From assembly GCF_012849555.1 (NCBI RefSeq), contig NZ_CP051685.1, positions 1,860,001 to 1,924,000 of the forward strand: a DNA stretch of 64,000 bases, in the 5' to 3' direction. This stretch comes from Massilia forsythiae (lineage in GTDB: Bacteria > Pseudomonadota > Gammaproteobacteria > Burkholderiales > Burkholderiaceae_D). Below, one piece after another: positions 19,553 to 29,766 of this stretch. The translations under genes and the position numbers were made by a program. The number at the start of each line of letters is the position of its first letter. Within the stretch, counting starts at the first letter, position 1. The notes beneath the pieces were generated by a model. The model ran no database searches. It was given only the letters and a program-made list of their open reading frames with translations, and was not told where the DNA came from.

Positions 19553-21718
19553 TGTCGTTTCGGCTGAGCCTACTGAGGATGCTGATCACCTCGCCGCTGC
19601 GCTCGCCGAAGATCTCAGCCGTTTGCTTCGTCGAGGTCGGTGTCGGCGCCGGTGTTATTTCGTGCGGGAGTTCTTTACCTGCCGCTCGCAAGCGTTCGGC
19701 ATTGCGTTCAGCCGTCCGGTTTTGCCGAATGCCTGCTAAGCGGGCAGCCTTGGTCGAGGGGAAGTCGCCGTCACGCTTACTTGCGGTGGCGTCGGCGACT
19801 GTGGCCTGGATGTGTGCGTCGAGTCGTACCTTGCTCGCCATTGCCGAGTATTTTCGTTCTGGCGGTGTGTTCTTTGTCAGGACGAGCATGTCCTGAATTT
19901 CTTCCAATCGGCGACCAAAGTAGCGCTCTTCGGTATTGCGCAACACGTAGCGTTTCAGCGATTTGTCCACCGCGCGCAGCCAGACCGTCCCAGGGTCAGT
20001 CGGGTGGTACCAGACGTCAACTTTTTCCCTCCCCTTCGCACGCGCCCGGCTATACCGCGCCTCCTCGTTACCATCTACGCAAACGTAATACATGCCTTCG
20101 AAGTAAAGGCCGCCGGCTTGCATGGTTCCCGACGAGCGGGCCATCAGGTGCAGGTACACCAGTTCCCGCACCTGCTCATTCGGAGTGCCAAAACCATGAT
20201 CGATCCCCCAGTTCCACATTGCTAGCGGGGTCGGCGCGATGCCGGATCGAATCATGTCTTGGTTGAGCAGGTCGGGTTGTTCCCGATGATGGTTGTGATG
20301 GATCACGCTCTTTATCATGATCTGGGTGAATTCGCCCAAGTCCAGCGTTGCATCTAGCCGGTAGTCCCTGTCGCCACGCTCCTTGACACGCTCGGCAACG
20401 CCGCCAGGTGTCCAGTGAATCTGGGAAAGTTGGTTCAATAACCGAAATCTGCTTTCCACGACGGCTTTCCAGTCCGGGCGGTATGGTGGTGCGATCGCCA
20501 GAGTAATGCCCAGGCCAGAGACAATACTTTCCGCGGCAAGCCCAAGCATTTCGCCACGGTCGGCGCAGAGCTCTTGCGGCAAATGGGCGCAGGGCCAATC
20601 ATCGGGCTCGATGGATATTCCATGCGAAGCGCAGAAGGTGGTCTTGTCGCTGAATGCGTTGAGCAGTGCCTGGCGCGCTCCTTCCCAGCTAGGACCTTCT
20701 AGTCCGACATACAGACCAACGATCATTCGAGAGAACACATCAAGGACGACATAGACGACTGGTCGGCCAATAATCCAACTGGCGTTGTAGCGGCTTACCA
20801 AATAGATATCAGCAATCGTCGCATCGATTTCAAAGCGGTGACAGGGACCCAGGACGCCGTCGTCAGCGCGGCCCCGCAGGGCTCGATGATCTTTAGCCCA
20901 TTTCCTCTCCCCCTTGCGGCTGCGCAGGACTGTGATGTCGTCAAAAGCCTTTTTCCCCCAGTAGTCGAACTGGCGTGGTGTCGGCAGCTCCGCAAGGGTT
21001 TGAGTAGTGGTTCGGTCTCGGGAAACTCAGGGGTGGCGATCGCTTCGCAGTAGTAGCGGCGCAGGGTGCGCGTATAGGCGTCTGTGATGGTTTTGACTTT
21101 GTTATCGCGGTACAAGGCATAGCCGATTCGAATAATCGACTTGTCATCCTCGGACAAGGATTTGGCCCTAGGTGGCTGTTCGGTACCGACAGCACGGGGC
21201 GGCCTACCTCGGGGTCCTGAGAACGTTCTCTCTTTTCCCTTGCCACCGCAGCTAACGTACTGAGGAAGTAACGCGTTGCGGATTGCGCCGAACATCCAGT
21301 AGCGGTAGAGCAGTCGATAGATAGTGCGGCGCTCCACGTTGATACGCTGTGCATGGGATTGAATTAACGCGCCCATGGTCCGAGGTTGAAATATGCTGCC
21401 GTCAGACAGTCCCTCCAACAATGGCCTGATGCGTTCCCAGTTCTCGTCCCGCATCGTCTTGTACTTTAGCGGGATCTCATCTTCCAATGCCATCATGAAC
21501 TCGGGTACCTTCAACTCAACACGCGATACTTTCATCTCGCGCAGTAGTTGGGCCAGTGCCGATAGCTCAAATAGCCACGGCTGCCTAGGCACCTTCTCGA
21601 TCGACATGAGTACCGCTACGTCAGCATCGGCGTTCAGCCAGATCACGCGGCAAGGCGAACTGAAGGGGGCGTCCTCGTGAGGCTTAAAGACATGATTGAT
21701 GCGGATACTTAAGTCCAT
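19545..21718 (-). pseudogene. tnsB: Transposase TnsB, broken by one frameshift
   Basis: The DDE transposase subunit that cuts and joins the 3' ends. The N-terminal 250 residues are in one frame (to LPFPETEPLLKP-like sequence) and the catalytic core in another. Adding one C to the CCC run (plus-strand GGG, 20996-20998) gives continuous KPLAELPTPRQFDYWGKKAF and a 724-residue protein of normal TnsB length. The triad is present: IDATIADIYLV, LCADRGEMLG and VVESRFRLLNQ. It starts one base after the tnsA stop. As written, TnsB is non-functional; a homopolymer sequencing error is the main alternative. Confidence 0.88.
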
Positions 21719-21719
21719 T

Positions 21720-22568
21720 TCATGCCGCCTTTTCGCTGGCCAGATCTATGAAAGTCAACGACGGGCAAGCCTTCGATAGTTGTAGCTCGACGCTGCGAAC
21801 ATCGAATACGACGGCCTTCTTCCATACCGCCTGTTTGAAGAGGAATATCCCATCGCTGTAAGGCAAGCGGACAGCATTGGCAACCGTTCGGATGACCGAT
21901 GAGAGAGTGCGTTCGGTGCTGGCAAAGTAGGCAAGATGATCGAGAAAGCGCCGCTGGACATCGAGCTGTGCAAGATGCCTCTGAGCTGGTATGCCGCCTT
22001 GTCGAAGCCATTCCAAATTTCGTGCGAGTGTTCGACCGAGCATGCTTTGCGTGACAATTGCCCAGTCGTCGATCCCTTTACTGGCCCAAAGTTCTCGCTC
22101 CAGCTCGAACTTTTCCAACCGACGTTGCAAGTTTTTTGGTGACGTTAGCTCGTCGTCATACTTGAGTGTTCGTGCAGCGGTGTGTTGTTGCCCGCTCGCA
22201 TCAGTAGCCGTGATAAGGAAGTCGGTCGTCAGAACGTAAGGAACGGTTGTGCCGGGATAGCGCGGATATGCGATGCCAAGCCGCGCCGCGATCTGCTGTG
22301 CTTCCTGCGTCGGGAAAAGTGGATATTGCTCGCGTATATCTACCACCCGTTCGGAGAACTCGAGCACCGTCAGATACTGGTATTCAAGGTCAGAAAGGAC
22401 ATGATAGGTCCGATTGACCGTCATGCCTGGCACCTTTCGCGAACGTCCTCGTGATGGGACGTCCTGAACACGCAGCCATGGTTTATAAGATTCGCCTTCA
22501 CCGGCACCATATCCTTCGCCGATGTAGCGATCTACGTCTGCCTGCGTTTTGAACCGCCGTGCGCGCAT
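21720..22568 (-). CDS. tnsA: Tn7-type transposase endonuclease subunit TnsA
   Basis: 282 residues. TnsA is a restriction-enzyme-fold nuclease that cuts the 5' ends and so gives cut-and-paste transposition. Candidate catalytic residues are Glu62 (SDLEYQYLTVLEF), Asp116 (VLTTDFLI) and Lys136 (RTLKYDDEL), in the E-D-xxK spacing of the family. The C-terminal part binds TnsC. The stop is followed by tnsB after one base. The gene reads intact although tnsB is frameshifted. Confidence 0.9.
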   Translation of the reverse strand: MRARRFKTQADVDRYIGEGYGAGEGESYKPWLRVQDVPSRGRSRKVPGMTVNRTYHVLSDLEYQYLTVLEFSERVVDIREQYPLFPTQEAQQIAARLGIAYPRYPGTTVPYVLTTDFLITATDASGQQHTAARTLKYDDELTSPKNLQRRLEKFELERELWASKGIDDWAIVTQSMLGRTLARNLEWLRQGGIPAQRHLAQLDVQRRFLDHLAYFASTERTLSSVIRTVANAVRLPYSDGIFLFKQAVWKKAVVFDVRSVELQLSKACPSLTFIDLASEKAA

Positions 22569-23398
22569 CTTATCTTCCGATCATTACCGAAAACGGCCGC
22601 CTGGACTTCTTTGCTGGTGAACGAGATGTTTTAGAACCCGCGAAGGCTGTCGTCCTTGTTCGATTTCCGTGGCGTTATCTGCTTGTAAGAACGCCCACCA
22701 ATTTCATGCCAAGATGCGGTTTCCGGACCCTGCCAAGTTAGACCTATTCCAACTCTTGCAAGTTCGTTCGGAATATTGATTGCCTTGCGATCGAAGTCTT
22801 CTAGGTCCCACTTAGCAAACTGTGCGATCCGTCGAAGTGCATAATACGATACCGATGCAATCGTAGCGATGTTTCCCCAAGCAATATTTAGACCAAGATG
22901 TTGTAGTTCACCGATAGCCCATAGAAGACGTCTAGCACTGAGGCTCCAAGACGACTCTCTCTATTTGAGTTAATTTTTTCAGATAATATTGGGTATCTAT
23001 GAGAATTGAGCTTCAAATGGCTGCTGGATATCGGCAACGCTTCAAGAAGACGCTGTCGAGTTACGCGTACAGGTTTACCGCTTTGACTAACAAGTTGGCT
23101 TGCGCGTAATTCGACGGCTTTGGCGAAGCGGAGATCACGTAATTTGTCTTCTTCCGTCATTGACGTGTTTTCTGGTATGGTTTCGGTATGCAGTTCGTGC
23201 GTTAGAGCTGAGTTGAGCCATTTCTTGTCATGATCAAAGAGCCAAGCTGTCGGTCTGTAGGCTTTTCGCCAAAGCCCTTCTAGTGTAATGTTAGGGTCGA
23301 TCTTAATTTCACGGACTATTCGTTGACGATGCTGATCGCGCATCGTCGTATGGGTGGAAGGATCATTTCGAGAACGTAAGCTAGGTGTGACAGGTAGG

Positions 23399-24388
23399 TC
23401 ATGCTCCGTAGATGTCAAGACCCGCCTGGTTATACACGCGTTTCCTGAACAATTCGGGGCGTTTTTCGTGCCAGTCTTTGAGTGCTTGAACAGGTGTTTT
23501 ATGGTCGAGGGCTCGCTGCGGAATGCAGTGGTTGTAAATCTTGACGTAATTACGCAGCGTCGATTCCAGTTCGGCGGCTGAGCCGAAACGTGTTTGATTG
23601 ACGATGTCGCTGATACGGCCGTTGAAGCGCTCGACCATGCCATTGGTCTGCGGGTGACAAGGCGGAATAAGGCGGTGCTCGATGCCAAGCTGTTTGCACA
23701 GCCGGTCGAACGCGTGCGTGCCGCTGGGTTCCTTTTTCTTGCTGCCAGCGGTGAAGCGATCCGTGAACTGGCTGCCGTTGTCGGTCAGCAGCTTGATGAT
23801 CTTGACGGGACAGGCCTGCTGCACCTTCGCCAGGAAATCGACGCTGCTGCTGTCGGTTTGGTCGGCGTACAGGCCGATGTAGACCCAGCGCGTGGCACGG
23901 TCGATGGCGACGAACAGGTAACGCCGTGACGTTTCGTCGGGCATTTGAGGCAGATACTTGATATCGATGTGTACGAAGCCTGGCTCGTAATCCTTGAAGG
24001 TCTTTTTCGTGACCGGCGCAGCGTTTTCCTGCTCGACCAGGTCGCGCAGGTCCGAGACCCCATAACGACGCAGGCAGCGTCCCAAACCAGCGCGGGAAAC
24101 GGCAGGATTAACGAATTCACGCGTGATCGCCAGTAGGTCGTCGGTCGGTAACAGCAGCGTCTTGCGCAGCTCTACCACGATGAGTTCCTGTTCAGGTGAA
24201 AGTGTGGTGTACATCTTGACCGGAGCGTGCGACTTGTCTTCCGGCGAATCGCGGTTTTGCCACTTCCGGATAGTCTGGCGCGTAACGTTGTACAGCCTGG
24301 CCAGTTCGGCTTGCGGTAGCGTCGAGTTCCTAATTTCCTCGCGAATCAGGTGAGTAGTGCGGGCTTGGCTGTGCAGCGCTTGGGTCAT
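23399..24388 (-). CDS. IS481-family transposase, copy A
   Basis: 329 residues, of which the last few are encoded by flanking DNA. An N-terminal helix-turn-helix (LPQAELARLYNVTRQTIRKWQNRD, about residues 24-47) precedes an rve integrase core with the DDE triad in FVHIDIKYLP, LLTDNGSQFTD and HPQTNGMVERFNGR. The element ends within the codon after Leu-Asp and has no stop codon of its own; here translation reads Ile-Tyr-Gly-Ala into tnsD2 before a TGA. The element-encoded part is identical in copy B. Confidence 0.93.
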   Translation of the reverse strand: MTQALHSQARTTHLIREEIRNSTLPQAELARLYNVTRQTIRKWQNRDSPEDKSHAPVKMYTTLSPEQELIVVELRKTLLLPTDDLLAITREFVNPAVSRAGLGRCLRRYGVSDLRDLVEQENAAPVTKKTFKDYEPGFVHIDIKYLPQMPDETSRRYLFVAIDRATRWVYIGLYADQTDSSSVDFLAKVQQACPVKIIKLLTDNGSQFTDRFTAGSKKKEPSGTHAFDRLCKQLGIEHRLIPPCHPQTNGMVERFNGRISDIVNQTRFGSAAELESTLRNYVKIYNHCIPQRALDHKTPVQALKDWHEKRPELFRKRVYNQAGLDIYGA

Positions 24389-24492
24389 TGAATTGTCGGC
24401 GAAAGATCAGATTGAAACAGTGTACGCAAAACGTTCCTGGCCTTGAAGAGCGGCCAGCTACGGGTGGGTACATGATCCCACGAGTCTAAACA
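23413..24492 (-). mobile_element. IS481-family insertion sequence, copy A (1,080 bp)
   Basis: Boundaries are exact: TGTCAAGACCCGCC at one end, TCTAAACA at the other (TGT...ACA, as IS481 ends). It is flanked by the 6-bp duplication CGTAGA (23407-23412 and 24493-24498). The same element occurs inverted at 33101-34180. It interrupts tnsD2. Confidence 0.95.
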
Positions 24493-25704
24493 CGTAGAGA
24501 CAATTTTTTGTTTGAAATGAATAACCGAATCGAATAACCGCATTATCAATAGAATATGCCTTTGCAGTGGCATGTCCATCACACCGCCGACTATCGAAAA
24601 TCGCAGCCAAAATGTCGTACGGCCGGCTGCAAAGGCTGGATCGACTTGAGCGATGAAGTCGTGGCCAAGCTTCTCAATAAGGTCCTCAGTAAATGCGGTC
24701 ATTGAAGTTGACTGCAATCTTTTGCCTGTATTGACTAACTTTTCGCCGCTATTTTTCTGGCCCCACACAAATCCGATTTTTTGAATGCGTTGGCGATATA
24801 TCTTCGCGAGCAGATCCGGCGCTATTGGTTGCAACTCGGCGTGTAGCAAATCGTGAACAAATCGGGCGTATGCCACCGCAACCTTCGTTGCCGTCTGGGG
24901 TGGTGTGGCTGAGTCGAACTTGTGTTTGCACTGCGGGCATGGCTTCCATGGGAACTCAAGGAGCTGGAGTCGTCTCTGAAACGGAAGCTGGCAAACAGGG
25001 CAGCTCTTTAGAAGCAAAACTCCGTGCTTCCAACAAGTGGTCACACCAGGTGCCTGATGTGATCTTTGCCAGTAACCGAAGCCAAATTGATGCTCAGCTT
25101 CGGCCATACATTGAACGCACATGTATGCATCGCCATGTTTCCCTACTACATGGCGCGGCAGACGGTTTAAGCAGATGCTTTGGCCGTCACCCGGTTCACG
25201 CGTGCCGAGAAAAGGACGGAACAGAGGTAGCAAAGTATTCTGGGCCAGAAAATTATTCAGTGTGGCGTTTGGATCGCCTGGTAGTTGTGCGGCAAGTACA
25301 TCAAGGTGTGGTGGTACGATCTGCGCCAACGAAAAGTTGTTGTGTTGAAAAAGTTCTTTGAAAGTTGTTGCGACGCTCCTATTGCCCGCGATAAGTTGAT
25401 ACCGTGCGATTCTTGAATTGAAAGTTTCGTTTGGAAGGCTAGGCGGGAAGAAGGAGATATTAGGCATATGACTGAGGAATTTGTTTGCCTCGGCAATGGA
25501 CGAGTATCGGCGAGTATTGCCCGAAATTACCTACCCAGCTATATATTTGCATTAAATACATAGGATGAGTTTATGTGTCGCACAGTTGCATTCACGCGCT
25601 GCGGGTCGTGACAATCCGTGACTTTTTAACTCGGCAAGATGGTATGACCCCAACCGTTACAAAGTATGTCAAAATTGCATTAAAAATACCGTTGAGGAAA
25701 TTTT

Positions 25705-27497
25705 ATGGTTGAGGTTGTAGAGGTTGACTTGGGCGCGCTCGGCGTTCGCTTTCCGCGAGGAGAAGTCGCGATGGTCGTCGCGCAGCCTCATGTGGTCTTC
25801 GTACACCAAGAGCCCTTTACTTGGGCTCCTGAAGAGCGGCAACGAGCACTTGAGTGCATTGATGACACTTTAGCGGTTTCGCGCGGTTGCCCGCACGGAG
25901 CGGATAAGACGCACTTCACCATTTTCCCAGAGTGCACGCTTCCAGGATTGGAGGGCGTGGACCGGATTACGGCAGCCATGCAAGCAGCCGATTGGCCAAC
26001 CGAAACAGTCGTAATCGGAGGAGTGGATGGGTTGACCAAGGCTCAGTTCACTGAACTAGTTCAAAGACCGAACACAACTTATGACGCTGTCGGTAACCGC
26101 CTTGATCGCGTGCAAGCCCATCAATGGGTGAACTGCGTGGTTACCTGGACGAAGCTGCCAACGGGCGACGTTTGCAGTTGGGTCCAGCCGAAGCTCTCCC
26201 CTGCTTGGGTTGAACTTAACGTCGAGTACATGTCAATGTACCAGGGCCGTTCAATCTACGTGTTCAAGGGAGTTCATTCAAACGCTGATGTTCCGTATCA
26301 GTTCGCCACCCTGCTTTGCTTTGACTGGATTGGTAAAGCTGACGCTAAGCGCATGTGGGAGTGGCTGCTCGAAGGGATTGGAGCACGCGCCGGGCAGTTT
26401 GGTGGAATGCTTCCGCTGACCTGGTTGTTCGTAGCGCAATGCAATCCGGCGCCATCCCATGTCTCATTCATGAGTCAGGTAGCGCCATTCTTTGACCCCG
26501 CTCAGTTTCCAAGAGTCACGCGGGACGATACGTGCTTGATAATGGCGAACGTCGCCGGTAAGGAGAAGCCCGGTAAGGCCGAGAAGTTCGGCCAGTCCGC
26601 CGTCATCGTTACGCAGAGCCGCTTTTCACGACCGGCTTGCATGCCAACTTACGGCAATGGCGGCGCGCCTCAACGGGGAGGAGATTTTCTGGAGACCTTC
26701 CGGGACGCCGTTTTTCGCGAGCGCGGAGCCTGCATTCACTCGTTCTTAGTCATTCACCCGTCGACGCTGCCTCCGGGCTCAGCAGGCCGTCGCATTGCCT
26801 TGCGCGAGCCTGCCGTGCACCCGTTTAATGGCGTGAATGACCCAAGGGCACCTCGCGGCGCCGTACCCGCAGTCGTCAAGTGGGTGAATGACGAACTGGA
26901 CGAACCTTCAAAGTCATTAGCTACAAAGTACACGCACCTACCCCTGAGGGCAATGGCCGGCGCAGCCCACCAACGAGCAGTCAGTGAGTTGCGGACGCTA
27001 AAGGCAGAAGCCCTCGGCAATACCGTGAACTTTGCGAGCCTTACAGCTAGGAAGAGCACTCCAGACGAATGGAAAGGCGGCGAAGGCCTTGCAGTACAGC
27101 ATCTGCTACATACGTTCTCAATTCTCGAGGCCGCTCAGTATCCAGCGACATTCCATGGAAACGGCGCGCAGGCGACCATCATGAAGGATGAAATCAGTTT
27201 GGAGGTCATTGCCGTGATGGGGGCAGTCATGAGGACTGTGACAAGCATGTTCTCGACTGCCTGCCGGCTCACAAAGGGCAGCTAGTGGTTGTCAGTCGCG
27301 ACGATGACAACACCTCATGGGATCCGCGCTTCAAGTCAATCTTTGACCAAGGCCAAGACGAGACGTCCAACGAGGCAAAATTTACGCAGCCAACCAGCGC
27401 CATTATTCGCATCGGGTACTGCGATTTGCTTGACGCGTACCGGAACGCGGCGAACGAAAACGAGTTGAAGGAGGCACTCGATGCAAAGCTCTGCTGA
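25705..27497 (+). pseudogene. Nitrilase-fold (carbon-nitrogen hydrolase) protein, putative effector, one frameshift
   Basis: Residues about 25-330 have a carbon-nitrogen hydrolase fold with the Glu-Lys-Cys triad visible: Glu76 (TIFPECTLPG), Lys163 (WVQPKLSP) and Cys205 (TLLCFDWIG). The region after about 380 is of unknown type. At the GGGGG run 27219-27223 the frame breaks. One added G gives continuous MGGSHEDCDKHVLDCLPAHKG and a 597-residue protein ending at 27497; without it the gene stops at 27285. It overlaps the SMC-like gene by 17 bp, so the two form one unit. Promoter region 25468-25704 is shared with divergent tnsD2. RBS is GAGGAAA. The role is inferred: amide/nitrile-hydrolysing effector of a defence pair. 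Confidence 0.75.
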
Positions 27498-28516
27498 AAC
27501 CGTAAGCTTGCCGCGAGAACTGCATTCCACTCTGGCGGACCTTATGAAGGGAGCAACGTTCTCCGAAGAGGTGCTTCGGAATGAGTGCTTGCCCGTGGTG
27601 ATGATGTCGCGTCAGCATGCCTTGGCCGCTTTCGCAGTCGGCGACCAGACCGACTATCAGCCGCTGTATGAAGCCTTCAAGAAGTATTACTTGCAGAACA
27701 CGGCACAGTGGTCGACGAAGGACATTGCCTTTGTGTATTGTCTCCCGGCGAGCGTCACTGTGGATCCGGACTTCTACTCACGCGTAGAGGTCGACGTGTA
27801 CTTCTGCAGGAAGTACGTTATTCGTCTTGACGAGAACTTGGCCGAGAGCTTGGCCCGGCTGCCATTTCTTCCTCTGTCGCCTATCACCCCTGGCGTCCAG
27901 ATGAGACCACCATCCGCTCAGACTTTGCTTCGCCAACGCAATCTGAAGGCGGATCTTGCTAAGGCGCTCGTAGTGCCGCTGACGAGCAGCGCATCAAAAA
28001 TCCTGACTGGCTGTCTTGCTGGTACCTATGGGACTCCAGACACGCTTCAGTCGCCCGTTGGCCCCATCACGAGTACTACGGTCGGTGAAAACCGGGCGCA
28101 AGCCACTCTGAAGTCCATAGCAATCGAAAACTTCCGAGCCTACCGGACGAAGAAGGTGTTCGAACTGGGTTCAGCAGTGACTATCCTCTACGGTCCCAAT
28201 GGTTTCGGAAAGACTTCGTTCTTCGATGCCCTCGACTTTGCAGTTACGGGTGGTGTCGGCCGCCTAGCCAAAGCCCCCGGCGGGTTAGCCCGGGTGGCGA
28301 AACATCTTGATAGCCAGAGCGATCCTACCGAAGTCACGCTAACGATTGAGCGGGAAGGCGAAACGCATGTCGTCACGCGCAATCTTGCTGACCACAACAA
28401 CGCTCTGGTTGACGGCAAGGTTACGTCCCGCAAGGAAGTCCTTTCTCTGCTGACCGGCGGCACGGCCCCAGGTACCGTAAAGTGGACCCATCAGTCAAGA
28501 CACTCAGCCGGCTAGT

Positions 28517-29766
28517 TTAAGCTGTGTCCGTTTCCACTTCAGCAGCTGCCCGGCGCTGCCCCGTACTGCCGATTTTTTCTTGCTCTAGGCCCGCGTCGCC
28601 GAACCTGTCGACGATCAGCGCACCGCCTCCGACACCGGCGCGGTAGACATGATCCGGCGTCTCATATCTCAACGCCTGATGCGGTCGCTCGGCGTTGTAG
28701 AACACAAAGTACTGCGCCAGGCCGACTGTTAGTTCGGGCATGTTGGCATAACCCTTCAGGTACACGTCTTCGTACTTCACGTTGCGCCACAAGCGCTCGA
28801 CGAAGATGTTGTCCAGCGCCCGCCCGCGTCCGTCCATGCTGATCGCCACACCTTCGCGCTTGAGCACGCCGGTAAAGGCGTCGCTGGTGAACTGCGCGCC
28901 CTGGTCGCTGTTGAATACATCCGGCCTGCCGTGGTGGCGCAGCGCATCTTCCAGGCAGTCCACGCAGAACGACGCGTCCATGCTGTTGCTGATGCGCCAG
29001 GCCAGTACCCGGCGCGAGTACCAGTCGATGATCGCCACCAGGTAGGCAAAGCCACGCGCCAGGCGGATATAGGTCAGATCCGTACTCCACACCTGGTTCG
29101 GTCGCGTGACTGCTACCCCGCGCAACAGGTATGGATAGACCTTGTGCTGCGGATGCGGCTTGCTCGTCGCCGGCCCCGGCGCCATGCCCGCCAGACCCAT
29201 TTCCCGCATCAAGCGCTGCACGCGCTTGCGATTGACCTGGTGCCCTCGACCTCGCAGGAACACCGCCATGCGCCGGCTACCGTAGAACGGCCGGCCGGTG
29301 TATTCCTCGTCGATCAGGGCGCGCAATCGGTCGTCTTCCTCGTTCATGCATGCCTGGCGTGTTACCGCTTCCAGCCGCCGATACACCGTCGAACGCGGCA
29401 CGCCGGCCAGTTCGCACTGCATGGTCAGCGGCATCGCGTCTTCCCGCGCAATCCACCGTGCCCGCTCGGCAGGACTCATTCCCCAAGCTTTTTTTTGAGC
29501 CAATCCACCTGCATCTTCAACTTGCCGATCTCGCTGTACAGCTTGTCCTCGGGACTGCTTTCGTCCACCGGCTTCGGCCCGCGCTTGACGTCGAACAGCG
29601 CGCCGGCGTTCTCCAGAATCTCCTTCTTCCACTGCGTCACCAACTGCGGATGCACGTCGTGCTCCTGCGCGATCTCGTTGATCGTCTTCACCCCGCGCAC
29701 CGCTTCCAGCCCGAGCTTGCCCTTGAACTCGGCACTGTGCACCCTGCGTTTTTTACCTTCACTCAT
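28517..29766 (-). CDS. IS3-family transposase OrfAB (-1 programmed frameshift product)
   Basis: The catalytic OrfB frame runs to 28517. OrfA reads CTC AAA AAA AAG and OrfB reads CAA AAA AAA GCT over the same A8 run, a -1 relation, so OrfAB is made by slippage. The OrfB core has the integrase triad: VWSTDLTYI, FNSDQGAQFTS and NIFVERLWRNVKYEDVY. An HTH_21 segment precedes it (TGRPFYGSRRMAVFLRGRGHQVNRKRVQRLMREMGL). The ORF reads intact, so this IS may still be active. Confidence 0.9.
29476..29766 (-). CDS. IS3-family transposase OrfA
   Basis: 96 residues: a helix-turn-helix of the IS3 OrfA type (RRVHSAEFKGKLGLEAVRGVKTINEIAQEHDVHPQLVTQWKKEIL) followed by a leucine-zipper-like helix (DKLYSEIGKLKMQVDWLKKKL). 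The stop overlaps the start region of OrfB. A slippery run of eight A (plus-strand T, 29489-29496) sits just before the end. Confidence 0.93.
   Translation of the reverse strand: MSEGKKRRVHSAEFKGKLGLEAVRGVKTINEIAQEHDVHPQLVTQWKKEILENAGALFDVKRGPKPVDESSPEDKLYSEIGKLKMQVDWLKKKLGE

Larger units (their letters stand above)
22631..25467 (-). pseudogene. tnsD2: TnsD/TniQ-family protein 2, split by an IS481 element and a frameshift
   Basis: The N-terminal 325 residues (25467 to 24493) start MPNISFFPPSLPNETFNSRIARYQLIAG, with a zinc-finger region YMCVQCMAEAEHQFGFGYW, CWKHG and CPVC, CPQC. A 1,080-bp IS interrupts it. The reading resumes in frame through the shared duplication (TCT ACG, Ser-Thr) into TEHDLPV... 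and the TnsD-type AYRPTAWLFDHDKKWL. A second lesion at 22946-22947 (CC on the plus strand) is repaired by one base, giving LGSLSARRLLWAIGELQHLGLNIAWG and a stop at 22631. The repaired protein is about 583 residues. It lies upstream of tnsA, an unusual position. Confidence 0.85.

Noticed and set aside
22888..23688. A 266-residue stand-alone protein on the minus strand
   Set aside because: Its N-terminus is the IS481 element read in a non-transposase frame; the remainder is the downstream part of tnsD2.
27285..27497. A separate 70-residue gene between the nitrilase and SMC genes, possibly the small third component of a Lamassu-like system
   Set aside because: One added G at 27219-27223 joins it smoothly to the nitrilase frame (MGGSHEDCDKHVLDCLPAHKG), so it is better read as the end of that gene.
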